Assembly (NCBI GenBank): GCA_947503525.1 | Contig: CANNEA010000002.1 | Span: 372,001 to 436,000, forward strand | DNA length: 64,000 nt | Reading direction: 5' to 3' | Origin: an uncultured Carboxylicivirga sp. | Lineage (GTDB): Bacteria; Bacteroidota; Bacteroidia; Bacteroidales; Marinilabiliaceae | Part shown: in pieces, positions 1-10,055 of the stretch | Layout: each line of letters opens with the position of its first letter | Numbering within the stretch: the first letter of the stretch is position 1 | Position numbers and translations under genes: made by a program | Notes under the pieces: generated by a model | What the model was told of the DNA's origin: nothing | Seen by the model: only the letters and a program-made list of their open reading frames with translations | The model's database searches: none

Positions 1-89
1 ATTTCTTGGATACAACCATTCTCAATTATAATATTAGCACCATAAATTTCTTGACTATGCACATCTACGAGATTACCAGAAACAATCAT
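1..89 (-). CDS. adenine deaminase-like amidohydrolase, N-terminal fragment
   Basis: A partial gene running off the left edge. The 29 visible codons begin at an ATG at 87-89 and read MIVSGNLVDVHSQEIYGANI and on to an IIENG motif. The pattern GN-[IL]-VD...IY...I-x-ENG is typical of the N-terminal strand of adenine deaminases and related amidohydrolases, which hydrolyse adenine to hypoxanthine in purine salvage. The metal-binding domain lies outside the window, so substrate is inferred only from this N-terminal pattern. It is transcribed in the same direction as mnmG, with a parS-like palindrome in the 31-bp gap. Confidence 0.55.
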   Translation of the reverse strand, partial: MIVSGNLVDVHSQEIYGANIIIENGCIQE

Positions 90-104
90 AGAAATAAAAA
101 TTAG

Positions 105-120
105 TGTTCCACGTGGAACG
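105..120. other. parS-like centromere site 1
   Basis: The 16-mer TGTTCCACGTGGAACG contains a perfect 14-bp palindrome (106-119) around CACGTG. It matches the ParB-binding parS consensus TGTTNCACGTGNAACA at all but the last base. It lies exactly between the mnmG stop codon and the next gene, so it interrupts neither. ParB loads at such sites, usually close to oriC, and ParA/SMC act on the complex for chromosome segregation. A second copy is at 13018. Confidence 0.8.
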
Positions 121-1998
121 TTAGCGACCCATTAAAACCAAAAGTACATTAATATCACTTGGAGAAACACCAGAAATTCGACTAGCTTGACCAATAGTTT
201 CCGGATCAATTTTAGCCAACTTCTGACGACCTTCGGTTGAAATTGACTTTAAAGTTGAATAATCGAAACGGTTTTTAATCTTTACACTTTCAAGTCTCTT
301 AAACTTTTCAGCGAGCAATTTTTCTCGATTGATATATCCTTCGTATTTAATGGCCACCTCAACTGATTCAATAATTTCATCATATCGTTCAGAAGGTAAC
401 TTATCCACTTCAGTTTTTAGATCCTTAAAATTATCTATTAAATCACGTAGATTCAATTGCGGACGTGTTAAAAGATCCATAAGTTTCACGCCCTGTTTTA
501 AAGGTGTGGTTCCTTTTGAAAGTAACCAATCATTAGCAAACTTCATTTTAACACTATATGTCTTGATGAAATTTATCAATTGCTCCTTAAGAACATTCTT
601 TTGTTCCAAATATTCTACTCTCTCCTTTGACGCCAAACCAAGCTTATAACTTTTCAAAGTTAAACGATTATCTGCATCGTCCTGTCGCAATAAAATACGA
701 TACTCAGCTCTAGAGGTAAACATCCTATAAGGTTCGTCAACACCTTTAGTAACTAAATCATCAATCAATACTCCAATATAAGCTTCATCTCTACTAAGCA
801 CGACATCCTTTAAATTATTTATTTTTTGATGAGCATTTATACCAGCCATCAAACCTTGAGCAGCCGCTTCTTCGTAACCGGTAGTACCATTTATTTGACC
901 AGCAAAAAACAGGTTTGTTATATATTTTGTTTCCAAAGTATGGAATAACTGAGTAGGTTCAAAAAAATCGTACTCTATTGCATAACCCGGCCTGAACACT
1001 TTGACTTGTTCTAAACCAGGAACTTTTTCAAGTGCAGAAATTTGAACATTTAGTGGAAGTGAAGAACTAAAACCATTTAAATAATATTCAATAGTATCTT
1101 CACCTTCAGGCTCCAAAAATAATTGATGACGGTCCTTATCCGCGAAAGTGACAATCTTTGTTTCAATACTTGGACAATATCTAGGACCTAAACTTTGAAT
1201 TGTACCATTATACATTGGGGATTCCTGAAGACCTTCTTCTAACTTAGTATGCACAGTTGGATTAGTATACGTAACATAACAACTTCTCTGCTTTAACTTT
1301 TTATTCGATCCAGGAAGATAACTAAATCGATAATTTGTGTCCTCTCCTTTTTGCTCCTCCAATTTGCTAAAATCTATACTTCTTTCGTCAATTCTGACAG
1401 GAGTACCCGTTTTCATTCGTCCAACCTTAAAACCAGCAGAAAATAGCTTTTCGGACAGTCCTTTCGAGCTAGGTTCAGAAACTCTACCTCCTTCTAACTG
1501 TACTGATCCTATGTGCATTAGACCGTTTAAAAACGTTCCTGTCGTTAATATCACAGCCTTAGCCTTAAACTCTACATTATTCTTTGTTCTAACGCCCTTA
1601 ATTATGTTATCTACAATAATAAAATCAATAACCGTGTCTTGCCAGAAAAAAACGTTAGAATTTTGTTCTAGTTGTTTTCTCCATTCCGTTGAAAAAACCA
1701 TTCGGTCACATTGAGCCCTTGGACTCCACATCGCAGGTCCTTTAGACCTATTTAACATACGAAATTGTATAGAACTCTTATCAGTAATTATACCCATATA
1801 ACCACCCATCGCATCTATCTCCCGAACAATTTGACCTTTGGCAATTCCACCGACAGCAGGATTACATGACATTTGTGCAAAACGCGACATATCCATAGTA
1901 ATAAGTAACACCCTACTACCCAAATTTGCAGCTGCTGCTGCAGCCTCGCATCCAGCATGACCGCCCCCAACGACAATTACATCGTAATCAAAATCCAT
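121..1998 (-). CDS. mnmG: tRNA uridine-5-carboxymethylaminomethyl modification enzyme MnmG (GidA)
   Basis: This 625-residue cytoplasmic FAD protein works with MnmE to install the cmnm5 group on the wobble uridine of certain tRNAs. The dinucleotide-binding motif GGGHAGCEAA is at residues 11-20, followed by the family-typical SCNPAVGGIAKG stretch and a C-terminal helical domain for MnmE/tRNA contact. Length is normal. The stop abuts parS site 1, and ybeY lies 34 bp upstream. A possible minus-strand -7 element TAATTTTG (2035-2028) overlaps the ybeY stop, so mnmG may have its own promoter. gidA is often found beside bacterial replication origins. Confidence 0.97.
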   Translation of the reverse strand: MDFDYDVIVVGGGHAGCEAAAAAANLGSRVLLITMDMSRFAQMSCNPAVGGIAKGQIVREIDAMGGYMGIITDKSSIQFRMLNRSKGPAMWSPRAQCDRMVFSTEWRKQLEQNSNVFFWQDTVIDFIIVDNIIKGVRTKNNVEFKAKAVILTTGTFLNGLMHIGSVQLEGGRVSEPSSKGLSEKLFSAGFKVGRMKTGTPVRIDERSIDFSKLEEQKGEDTNYRFSYLPGSNKKLKQRSCYVTYTNPTVHTKLEEGLQESPMYNGTIQSLGPRYCPSIETKIVTFADKDRHQLFLEPEGEDTIEYYLNGFSSSLPLNVQISALEKVPGLEQVKVFRPGYAIEYDFFEPTQLFHTLETKYITNLFFAGQINGTTGYEEAAAQGLMAGINAHQKINNLKDVVLSRDEAYIGVLIDDLVTKGVDEPYRMFTSRAEYRILLRQDDADNRLTLKSYKLGLASKERVEYLEQKNVLKEQLINFIKTYSVKMKFANDWLLSKGTTPLKQGVKLMDLLTRPQLNLRDLIDNFKDLKTEVDKLPSERYDEIIESVEVAIKYEGYINREKLLAEKFKRLESVKIKNRFDYSTLKSISTEGRQKLAKIDPETIGQASRISGVSPSDINVLLVLMGR

Positions 1999-2032
1999 TA
2001 TTATATCTTTTACTGAAAGTTAAACAGCAAAA

Positions 2033-2455
2033 TTACAGAAAAGTTGGGAATAACTTAAGAGCCTCATCTTCCTTTTGACGCATAATAGCAATATCCTCTT
2101 CACTTTTATCTTTATAACCTAGTAAATGTAGGATACCATGTATGACAACTCTTAAAAGCTCATTATGGTAAGATTTATTAAACTTAATAGCATTTGATGC
2201 TACAGTATCAACGCTTATAACTAAATCCCCAGAAATAACCTTATTTACAGAATAATCAAAGGTTATGATATCGGTATAGTAATCGTGATTTAAATAGGCT
2301 TTATTTACATCAATAATATATTGGTCAGAACAGAAGAAATACGTTATTTGACCTAACTGGGCAGACTCATTTATAATAATATTTTCAATCCAACTTGTAA
2401 CAGAATCATCAATACCTTCAGGTAAACTCTCCGATTCAGATTGAAAACTAATCAT
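2033..2455 (-). CDS. ybeY: endoribonuclease YbeY (16S rRNA maturation)
   Basis: This 140-residue UPF0054 metalloprotein acts in 16S rRNA 3'-end maturation and ribosome quality control. The metal site HGILHLLGYKD has H106 and H110 of the usual HGxLHLxGYDH motif, but the third His position is D116; several Bacteroidota homologues also vary here (recollection, not checked). Its ATG directly follows the TGA of the upstream HATPase gene with no gap, indicating translational coupling. mnmG follows 34 bp downstream. Confidence 0.93.
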   Translation of the reverse strand: MISFQSESESLPEGIDDSVTSWIENIIINESAQLGQITYFFCSDQYIIDVNKAYLNHDYYTDIITFDYSVNKVISGDLVISVDTVASNAIKFNKSYHNELLRVVIHGILHLLGYKDKSEEDIAIMRQKEDEALKLFPTFL

Positions 2456-2863
2456 TCAAGAAATAAAAAATTGCATTTTTACTATACTACCATTCTCCTC
2501 AAATTCAATTTCATCAGCTAAATGATGCATAAGAAAAATGCCCCGGCCATGAGTTTTCTCAAGATTTTCCGGCTTTGTTGGATCAGGGACATTGGTATAA
2601 TCAAAACCATCTCCCTGGTCTTTAATTATAAATTCAACTCTTTTATCATCAATACTATATTCGACTTCAACGTCTTTATTCTTGTCCAATTTATTTCCAT
2701 GGACAATCGCATTATTTACTCCTTCAACAACGCCCAAAAGTAATTTACCGTAAACATCACTATGGAGATCAAATTGATTAGACAAATCATCAATTAACTT
2801 TTCAATTATATTGATGTTTTTCGTATCAGAATTAAATGTTAATTTATCCGCAGTAAGTTCCAT
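2456..2863 (-). CDS. RsbW-like anti-sigma/serine-protein kinase (HATPase domain)
   Basis: A 135-residue stand-alone GHKL ATPase domain. The N-box lies in EGVNNAIVHGNK (47-58), the G1-box-like DQGDGFDY is at 82-89 and the G2-box-like GRG is at 106-108, followed by FLMHHLADEIEF. This order and size match the RsbW/SpoIIAB family, which bind sigma factors or phosphorylate anti-sigma antagonists. No partner STAS or sigma gene is adjacent, so the target is unknown. It is the first gene of a compact ybeY-mnmG transcription unit, 125 bp downstream of the EnvC-like gene. Confidence 0.85.
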   Translation of the reverse strand: MELTADKLTFNSDTKNINIIEKLIDDLSNQFDLHSDVYGKLLLGVVEGVNNAIVHGNKLDKNKDVEVEYSIDDKRVEFIIKDQGDGFDYTNVPDPTKPENLEKTHGRGIFLMHHLADEIEFEENGSIVKMQFFIS

Positions 2864-2988
2864 TAATAACTTATTTAATTTTGTTAGTTCGAATAATATA
2901 AGTCGAAATATTAATCAAACCTGTACATCATACATTTATACTCAAAAAAGGCAAAAGAGTTCCATTTTTTTTCGAAAATATCACTATT

Positions 2989-4137
2989 TTAATTAGAAAG
3001 CCATTTTTCAGGATTTAATTTGACATTTTCTTTCCAAATTTCAAAGTGTAAAACTTCAGAATTATCACCGTCACCCTTATAAATCAAACCTAACAGTTGT
3101 CCTTTTTTAACCGCATCACCCTTCTTTACCTCTACACTGGTCAAATTGGCATAAACCGTTAAATACTTTCCATGCCTTATAATAACTGTTTTATTATACC
3201 CAGGAATAGTGACAACTCGCGATACTATTCCATCAAATACAACTAAACTTTGATTAGTAACAGTTGATTGTATGTCAACACCATTATTATTAACTTTTAC
3301 ATACTTCAAAACAGGATGTTGATGTTCACCAAATTTAGATACAATTACACCACTTTTAACCGGCCAGCTTAATTTCCCAATAGCCAAATTAAACTCAGAG
3401 AAAATTGGTTCAGACTCTTTTGAATCATTAATAATTTTGATGATAGCGTCCTCAAGCTTTTTCAAAGCCTTTTTTTGTTTTGATATATCACTTTTTATTT
3501 GAGACTCTTTTCGTTGTAATCCTTTAATAGAACTACTTAGTTGTCTTTTATTCTGTTCAAGGCTCTGTTTTTCTTTTACAACTTTATCCAAGGCATTTTG
3601 CTGAACAACTAATTTTGTTTCAAGAATACCCTTCTTTTCAGCCAATTTTTGGGTTTCCTTAACTATTAAGAGACCCTGATTCTTTCTGAACTTATTATAC
3701 TCCTTAATAATAACAAACCGTCTATACGCATCATTAAAACTTGCTGCACCAAGAAAAAATGAAAATTCGTTATATACCTGGCGATTACGGTAACTTTTTT
3801 GAATTAGCTGTGCATAATCTGACTTCAATTTAGACAGCTCTCTATTTGAACTTGTAATATCCTTTTCTAAGGCACTAATATCCTCATTTAACCAATCAAT
3901 TTCTTTATTATATATATCCAATAAACGAACCCTTGAAGCTATTTGATTATCTAATAATCGTATCCTTGAATAGGTATTACTCTTCTGCTTACTATACTTT
4001 TTAAGTAAACTTGAAGACTTTTCAAGGTTCTTTTGTATACTCAATTTTTCCTTTTCTAAAGAAGCAACAGATTGTGATACAGCTCCTTTAATCTGAAAAA
4101 AACCAAATATGATTAATATAAAAAGATGTCTATGCAT
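2989..4137 (-). CDS. EnvC-like murein hydrolase activator (degenerate M23/LytM)
   Basis: A 382-residue exported protein with an N-terminal signal peptide, a long Lys/Glu/Gln-rich coiled coil (about 22-240) and a C-terminal M23 (LytM) domain. The expected catalytic residues are altered: the HxGxD-type motif reads NNGVD and the later HxH motif reads HGKYLTVYANL. Like EnvC, it should therefore activate an amidase at the division site rather than cut peptidoglycan itself. Its ATG overlaps the stop of the DUF4292 gene by one base (TAATG), so the two are coupled. Confidence 0.88.
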   Translation of the reverse strand: MHRHLFILIIFGFFQIKGAVSQSVASLEKEKLSIQKNLEKSSSLLKKYSKQKSNTYSRIRLLDNQIASRVRLLDIYNKEIDWLNEDISALEKDITSSNRELSKLKSDYAQLIQKSYRNRQVYNEFSFFLGAASFNDAYRRFVIIKEYNKFRKNQGLLIVKETQKLAEKKGILETKLVVQQNALDKVVKEKQSLEQNKRQLSSSIKGLQRKESQIKSDISKQKKALKKLEDAIIKIINDSKESEPIFSEFNLAIGKLSWPVKSGVIVSKFGEHQHPVLKYVKVNNNGVDIQSTVTNQSLVVFDGIVSRVVTIPGYNKTVIIRHGKYLTVYANLTSVEVKKGDAVKKGQLLGLIYKGDGDNSEVLHFEIWKENVKLNPEKWLSN

Positions 4138-4970
4138 TAGAACTTACCTGTTTTATATTTACTCGAAACTTTAAATCCAATAGAACCTACACCATCAAAT
4201 TCTATATCGCTAAATACCAAATTTAATGTAAACGTATCAAAACCACGTTTACCTTCAATCAATACTTCGTTGGCAAATAAACCTTTACTCGTTTGACTAA
4301 AATTAGTATACAAAATATTGACAGAAGAATTAGAACCAAAATCCTTGATATAGGACCTTGATATTTTAAATACTTCCGGCAAAATACTGAATTCATGCAT
4401 CATTAAGTCATCAAATTGATCTCGTCTACTTATACGTGCGTAACGACCATCTTTAATTGACTTAAAGGTATAAACCTGATCACCAATACCATGCTTATAC
4501 TTTTTTAATGAAGAGTTGGATATAACATCTATTGGATAGGAATATAACTCATTAAGAATAATAGACTGAACAGTATTGAAATCCATATCTAACATAAACT
4601 TTTTCCAAAGAATATTGTAATCTCCAGTATTATATTCACGCTTAATACGATCAAGTATTTCTACTTTATCCTTCGACAACTTTATTCGAAAGGCCTCTAT
4701 TCCTTTTAGTACAGAAACAATAATAAAACTATCCTTAACTAAATAAAGATTTCCGCGAAACGATTCACTTTTTCCATTTAGATCAAATTCAGCTTTAAAC
4801 TTCTTTAGAAACAAGGTACTACAATCTGAATAGTTTGATTCAATTTCTTTTATCAGGCGATTATCACTAATATTCTTTAGTTCTCCATCATTCTTATAGA
4901 ACTCCTTACCAGACTTACACGAGGTGCAGAATAGTATTAAAGACAAGAAAGCTATAATCAAATATTTCAC
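4137..4970 (-). CDS. DUF4292-family lipoprotein
   Basis: A 277-residue lipoprotein with a signal peptide ending in the lipobox-like FCTSC (lipidated Cys near residue 18). The rest resembles the Bacteroidota DUF4292 family, whose beta-rich fold recalls LolA/LolB-type outer-membrane lipoprotein handling; that functional link is inference. It overlaps neighbours by one base at each end, between a TPR lipoprotein and an EnvC-like protein. This suggests a shared role in envelope or outer-membrane maintenance. Confidence 0.8.
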   Translation of the reverse strand: MKYLIIAFLSLILFCTSCKSGKEFYKNDGELKNISDNRLIKEIESNYSDCSTLFLKKFKAEFDLNGKSESFRGNLYLVKDSFIIVSVLKGIEAFRIKLSKDKVEILDRIKREYNTGDYNILWKKFMLDMDFNTVQSIILNELYSYPIDVISNSSLKKYKHGIGDQVYTFKSIKDGRYARISRRDQFDDLMMHEFSILPEVFKISRSYIKDFGSNSSVNILYTNFSQTSKGLFANEVLIEGKRGFDTFTLNLVFSDIEFDGVGSIGFKVSSKYKTGKF

Positions 4971-6715
4971 TACTCTATATACGATTTAGTTTGAATCTTT
5001 TGTTTAAGAGTTTCGCTCTCATTTCCCATAGACTCAGATAATTTCCATTGCTCAACAGCTTTTTCAACATCTCCATTTTTGAAAAGAATATCGCCATAAT
5101 GTTCCACAACAACATCACTGTCTTTACCACCATTATCGATAGCCCTCTCCATTATATATTTAGCCTCAAAATAGCGTTCTCTTTTAAATAATACCCAGGC
5201 ATACGTATCCAGATAAGTAGCATTACCTGGCTCCATTTCAATACACTTACTACTCATCCTTTCAGCTCTATCTAAATCCTTATTTTCAAGTGTTAAATAG
5301 TAACTATAATTATTAAGTACAACTATATTTAGTTCATCCAATAAAAGCGATTCGTCATAAGCTTTAAAAGCCGCATCTGGATTTTCAAGAGCATAATAAA
5401 CATCACCCTGAGTCGCTAAAAATTGTGCTTTTAATGCCATGTTTTCACCGACATGATTAATACCGGTTTCTAGTAGATTTAAAGCATCCCTATTTTGTTC
5501 AAGTTGCAGAGCAGCAGACGCACCTAATAAATAGAAAAAAGCATTCTTTTTAAATTTATCTATAGCGATGATTGAGTTATCGTAAACTCCTTTAAAATCC
5601 TGTTTATCTATTAATAAGAGTAGATATTCCTGCCAAATTAATTCATTACTATCTTCAATATTTAGAGCATTTTGGTATGATTTAATAGCCAAATTGTTAC
5701 GCTTAGTGGCCTTATAATAATTTCCTAAATAAATATGAGCATTAGCTTCAAATGGATGTGTATCTATTAAAATTTTGAAGAAATCCTCCAAATAGGTTTG
5801 ATCTTTAACGATTCCTTGCCCATCCATTAATAATGGTAACAGACGTTGAAACTTGACCTCAAAGGGCGTAGCTTTATTTTCCAAACCTAATTGGTAGTTT
5901 TTTACAAACGAAGCAGTGTCCTTTTGGGACAAAGCCAAATTTCCCAGACTAAAAAATGCCATTGCATTATTTTCATCCTTCTCCAAAACTTTATTATAAT
6001 AAGTTTTAGCATTAACAGGATCTTTCAAATACATGTAGTAATCAGCAATATAACCGTAATAACGTGGTTCTTCCGGATACTTTGCCGTTAACTTTTGCAA
6101 TTCTTTTAAGGCATTCTTATTCTGACCAACTTCTAAAAAGATCTTTTCCTTTTCTAGAACTACAACTTCATTAAGTCCAATCTTCTTTTCAAGTTTATCA
6201 TAAACACTAACTGCTTTATCAAACTCACCATTCTTTTGATATACCTGCGCTAAACCATACAAATATTCATCGTTATCAGGATATTGATTAACAATCTTTT
6301 CATAAATACTAATCGCCTGTACACCTAATTTATTTTGCTGATATAACTGAGCCAGCATTAAATTATACCAAATATTTGAAGGTTCAAGCTGAATAGCTCT
6401 TTCCAGTAATCCCTGTGCTTTAACAACCTCATTTCCGGAAACAAAAATATTGGCGAGCTCATACATAGAAGCACTACTTGTCGGATCAATCTTTAAACAC
6501 TCACCAAGATACATCGCTGACTTTTCGATGTTACCTTTCATCTTCTCTCTACCAGCCTCATAAAAGAAGTAATCAAACTTTCGTTTCTCTACATCAGAAA
6601 GTTGAACTTTTCTAATTGTTTGGGCATTATCCTGTGCAACCTGAACCTTCGTAGTAGTCTTACATGAAAATGTAAAACCAATGATCAAAATAAAACCTAA
6701 TTTATATAATTTCAT
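4970..6715 (-). CDS. tetratricopeptide-repeat lipoprotein
   Basis: A 581-residue protein with a signal peptide ending FTFSC (lipobox), then at least ten TPR-like helix pairs from about residue 45 to the end, visible as recurring A-x-x-x-Y/L...P patterns. TPR lipoproteins scaffold envelope complexes; no enzymatic motif is visible. It lies 6 bp after dut and overlaps the DUF4292 gene by one base. The dut-TPR-DUF4292-EnvC order is probably a conserved Bacteroidota operon (from memory, unchecked). Confidence 0.85.
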   Translation of the reverse strand: MKLYKLGFILIIGFTFSCKTTTKVQVAQDNAQTIRKVQLSDVEKRKFDYFFYEAGREKMKGNIEKSAMYLGECLKIDPTSSASMYELANIFVSGNEVVKAQGLLERAIQLEPSNIWYNLMLAQLYQQNKLGVQAISIYEKIVNQYPDNDEYLYGLAQVYQKNGEFDKAVSVYDKLEKKIGLNEVVVLEKEKIFLEVGQNKNALKELQKLTAKYPEEPRYYGYIADYYMYLKDPVNAKTYYNKVLEKDENNAMAFFSLGNLALSQKDTASFVKNYQLGLENKATPFEVKFQRLLPLLMDGQGIVKDQTYLEDFFKILIDTHPFEANAHIYLGNYYKATKRNNLAIKSYQNALNIEDSNELIWQEYLLLLIDKQDFKGVYDNSIIAIDKFKKNAFFYLLGASAALQLEQNRDALNLLETGINHVGENMALKAQFLATQGDVYYALENPDAAFKAYDESLLLDELNIVVLNNYSYYLTLENKDLDRAERMSSKCIEMEPGNATYLDTYAWVLFKRERYFEAKYIMERAIDNGGKDSDVVVEHYGDILFKNGDVEKAVEQWKLSESMGNESETLKQKIQTKSYIE

Positions 6716-6721
6716 ATTAAA

Positions 6722-7159
6722 TTAATTAGTACCGGTATGTCCAAAACCACCAGCACCACGTACTGTTTCTTCTAAAACATCTACCTCTAAAAGTTGTACT
6801 TTTGTATATTCTGCAATAATCATTTGACAAACTCGCTCCCCATCTTTAATAATAAAATTCTCATTTGACAAATTCACTAAAATAATTTTTACCTCACCTC
6901 TATAATCAGCATCTATTGTTCCTGGTGTATTAAGCACTGTAACACCAAATTTAGCAGCCAGTCCACTTCGAGGTCTAATCTGTGCCTCGTAACCTTCCGG
7001 TAATTGTATATACAAACCAGTTGGTACAATAGTTCGCTGTAAAGGCTCTAAAACAACAAATTCATCAATATTAGCTCTAAGATCCATTCCTGAGGAATAT
7101 TCAGTACTATATGCAGGGAGTTGATGCTTTCCTTTGTTTACTATTTTTACTTCTGTCAT
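6722..7159 (-). CDS. dut: dUTP diphosphatase (dUTPase)
   Basis: A 145-residue trimeric dUTPase that hydrolyses dUTP to dUMP, keeping uracil out of DNA and supplying thymidylate synthesis. The family motifs occur in order: SSGMDLRA (motif 1), RPRSGLA (2), [11 protein letters not shown] (3) and the C-terminal glycine-rich [10 protein letters not shown] (5). Length is standard. Its start overlaps the flippase stop by 4 bp (ATGA-type coupling). Confidence 0.97.
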   Translation of the reverse strand: MTEVKIVNKGKHQLPAYSTEYSSGMDLRANIDEFVVLEPLQRTIVPTGLYIQLPEGYEAQIRPRSGLAAKFGVTVLNTPGTIDADYRGEVKIILVNLSNENFIIKDGERVCQMIIAEYTKVQLLEVDVLEETVRGAGGFGHTGTN

Positions 7160-8616
7160 ATTATAGTTTTTTTGAATTCCTTTCTTTCAAAAAAGAATAT
7201 TGTAGCTAAATAACTTACAAATATAAAAGCTTTAACAGCTAATAAAAATATATCGTTGCTAAGCTGAATTTTATTAACCACTATTACCAACATTATACCA
7301 GAAAGTAAATAGAATACTATTGACTTAATAGGATACTTTATTAGATAAAACTTTTGCCCATAATAGTATGATAATATGGTCATTAAGACAAAACAGACCA
7401 GGGAACTAATAGCAGCTCCAATATATCCAATACTAGGAACAAGCACTAAGTTAAGTACTATAACAATTAAGGCACCAAATCCACTAATATAGGCACCGTA
7501 TATAGTCCGATCAGTTAGTTTATACCATAGCGATAAAGAATAGTATATTCCAAAAAACAATTGTCCCATTAAAACATATGGAATAATCACATTACCACTA
7601 AAATACTCCGGTAAAAGAAAGTTATTTATAATATCAAGAAACATTAGAACACCAACATATATCAGTATACCAAATATCACAAAAAACTTAAGTATCGTAG
7701 CATATAACTCTTTTGATGCGTTCTCCTTTCCTTCTTTGAAAAAGAAAGGTTCAAAAGCGAGGCGATAAGATTGAATAAAAAGCATCATTAAAACACCAAT
7801 CTTAAAGTTTGCAGAATATATACCTAATGCTTTCATTGGATTGTCTGGAATCAATTTAGGCATCAAAATTTTGTCAACATTTTGAATTAACATTCCAAAC
7901 AAACCAACGATCATAATTGGTCCCGAATACTTAAAAACATCCTTAACATGGGCAAAATCAAAGTTACCAACTCGTTTAAACAAAACAGGAATTAGATATA
8001 TGCCTATTAATCCTGAGCTTAAAATATTAGAAATAAAGACGTATTTAAGCCTATTATTAGAATCAAATATTAATTCTATACCATCGTAGCCCAAAGAGAG
8101 TAAGTAAGGGCACACAACAAGGAAAAAGACGTTAAAAACAATATTAAGTAATACCTGAAAGAATCTTAAGCCGGCATAAAACATTTTTTTATTCCGATAT
8201 CGCAAATCAGCAAACGGTAAACTAATAATCGCATCAATGGCGACAATTATTGCACCATAGCGAAAAATTTTACCAGATAGGTATTCGTTACCAAGCAAAC
8301 GCTCAATTGGTGATGAAAAAATATACACAAAGAGAACGAACAGTACAGAAGCAATAATAATGAAAAACGAAAGCGATTTTAATAAATCATTTCTATTTTC
8401 CTTGGTAATAAAACGAAAATAGCCAGTTTCAAAACCAAATGTAAGAAGTACTAAAACTACAGATATATAGCTGTATATATTAGCAACACCACCAAACAAT
8501 TCAGGATCTAGTGTACGAATATAAAATGGCATAAGTAACCAAGCCAATAAACGACTAACTATTGTACTAGCACCATAAACCACCGTTTCACCGGCGAGAC
8601 TTTTTAATTTACTCAA
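7156..8616 (-). CDS. polysaccharide flippase (MATE/MOP superfamily, Wzx-like)
   Basis: A 486-residue integral membrane protein with about 14 hydrophobic segments. The N-terminal pattern [20 protein letters not shown] is typical of the oligosaccharide flippases of the MOP superfamily, which move undecaprenyl-linked sugars across the inner membrane. No glycosyltransferases are adjacent, so the substrate cannot be read from context. It starts 4 bp after ruvB and overlaps dut by 4 bp. Confidence 0.85.
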   Translation of the reverse strand: MSKLKSLAGETVVYGASTIVSRLLAWLLMPFYIRTLDPELFGGVANIYSYISVVLVLLTFGFETGYFRFITKENRNDLLKSLSFFIIIASVLFVLFVYIFSSPIERLLGNEYLSGKIFRYGAIIVAIDAIISLPFADLRYRNKKMFYAGLRFFQVLLNIVFNVFFLVVCPYLLSLGYDGIELIFDSNNRLKYVFISNILSSGLIGIYLIPVLFKRVGNFDFAHVKDVFKYSGPIMIVGLFGMLIQNVDKILMPKLIPDNPMKALGIYSANFKIGVLMMLFIQSYRLAFEPFFFKEGKENASKELYATILKFFVIFGILIYVGVLMFLDIINNFLLPEYFSGNVIIPYVLMGQLFFGIYYSLSLWYKLTDRTIYGAYISGFGALIVIVLNLVLVPSIGYIGAAISSLVCFVLMTILSYYYGQKFYLIKYPIKSIVFYLLSGIMLVIVVNKIQLSNDIFLLAVKAFIFVSYLATIFFFERKEFKKTII

Positions 8617-8620
8617 AATA

Positions 8621-9634
8621 TTATTCGAAAAGTGAACCTTGATTTAATTTATTTTCTCTTCCTAAATGTTCATAGGCAAGTGCAGTAACCATGCGACCCC
8701 GCGGTGTTCTGTTAATGAAACCTTCCATTATAAGAAATGGTTCATAAACTTCCTCAATAGTGCCGGCATCCTCTCCAACTGCAGTTGCAATCGTATTAAC
8801 ACCAACCGGACCGCCATTGAATTTATCAATTAAAGTAATCAATATCTTATGATCCATGATATCTAAACCATGTTGATCAATATTCAAAGCATTTAACGCT
8901 AACTGACTAATTTCTAGATCTATAATTCCATTACCCTTAACTTGAGCAAAATCTCTGACTCTACGTAAAAGTGCATTAGCAATACGTGGTGTACCACGAC
9001 TTCGACGCGCAATTTCATCAGAAGCATTTTTATGAATTCTAACTTCTAAAATATCAGCTGAGCGTTCTATAATTCCAGAAATAGTAGCAGGATCATAATA
9101 CTCTAAATGGCAATTAATTCCAAAACGAGCCCTTAAAGGAGCTGTTAATAATCCACTACGCGTAGTAGCGCCAATAAGCGTAAATGGATTTAGATCCAGC
9201 TGTATACTTCTGGCACCTGGTCCCTTATCAATCACAATATCGATTCTAAAATCTTCCATTGCGCTGTAAAGATATTCTTCAACTACAGGACTTAAACGAT
9301 GAATTTCATCAATAAATAAAACATCATTCTCCTCTAGACTTGTAAGAATACCGGCCAAATCACCAGGTTTATCAAGTACTGGTCCACTAGTTAATTTAAA
9401 ACCCACCTGCATTTGATGAGCAATAATATTCGAAAGAGTAGTTTTACCTAATCCAGGAGGTCCATGCAATAAAACATGATCGAGTGCATCACCTCTCATC
9501 TTGGCCGCCTGCACAAATATTTCCAGATTTTCTACAACTTTATCCTGGCCCTTAAAATCTTCAAAACTTAGAGGTCTTAACTGTCTCTCAACATCATGTT
9601 CACCATCTTCATTCCCTCTAATATCGAACTCCAT
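8621..9634 (-). CDS. ruvB: Holliday junction branch-migration helicase RuvB
   Basis: A 337-residue AAA+ ATPase that drives branch migration with RuvA during recombinational repair. It has Walker A GPPGLGKT (58-65), Walker B DEIH (109-112), the sensor region [19 protein letters not shown] with the arginine finger, and a C-terminal winged helix with [13 protein letters not shown]. Length is typical. It lies 6 bp downstream of the receiver-protein gene and is followed within 4 bp by the flippase gene. Confidence 0.98.
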   Translation of the reverse strand: MEFDIRGNEDGEHDVERQLRPLSFEDFKGQDKVVENLEIFVQAAKMRGDALDHVLLHGPPGLGKTTLSNIIAHQMQVGFKLTSGPVLDKPGDLAGILTSLEENDVLFIDEIHRLSPVVEEYLYSAMEDFRIDIVIDKGPGARSIQLDLNPFTLIGATTRSGLLTAPLRARFGINCHLEYYDPATISGIIERSADILEVRIHKNASDEIARRSRGTPRIANALLRRVRDFAQVKGNGIIDLEISQLALNALNIDQHGLDIMDHKILITLIDKFNGGPVGVNTIATAVGEDAGTIEEVYEPFLIMEGFINRTPRGRMVTALAYEHLGRENKLNQGSLFE

Positions 9635-9640
9635 AAAGTA

Positions 9641-10033
9641 CTATTTTATTAAACCCAAGAACCTTAAATTCTTAAAGAATTCTTGTAAATCGAAAGGTTT
9701 AGCCATATATTCATCCATACCATGATCTAAACATTTATCACGATCAGCATCATAAGTATTTGCAGTTAAACCAATTATTGGTAGGTGTTCGTTAGTCGTT
9801 TTTTCTTTATTACGAATAGCCACAGTAGTTTCAAGGCCATCCATAATTGGCATCATTAAATCCATCAACACCAGATCATACGAACTTAAAGCTAACTTAT
9901 CCAAAGCTTCTTGTCCATTATTGGCGATATCAATCTTAAAACCATATTTTGACAAATTAAGAAATATGAGCTTTTGATTAAGAACATTATCCTCAACCAA
10001 TAATACTGAAATATGATTTTCAAGTTTTTCCAT
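9641..10033 (-). CDS. single-domain response regulator (CheY-like receiver)
   Basis: A 130-residue protein that is all receiver domain. Acidic residues occur in LLVEDN (11-16), the phospho-acceptor is D58 in LVLMDLMMPIMDG, the conserved Thr is in IIGLTAN and the conserved Lys is K112 in AKPF. The DLMMPIMDGLE pattern resembles receivers of hybrid histidine kinases rather than DNA-binding regulators. There is no output domain and no kinase nearby, so its partner is unknown. It lies between nadA and ruvB in the same direction. Confidence 0.88.
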   Translation of the reverse strand: MEKLENHISVLLVEDNVLNQKLIFLNLSKYGFKIDIANNGQEALDKLALSSYDLVLMDLMMPIMDGLETTVAIRNKEKTTNEHLPIIGLTANTYDADRDKCLDHGMDEYMAKPFDLQEFFKNLRFLGLIK

Positions 10034-10055
10034 TGTTCGGTTTAGGCTTGATTAA

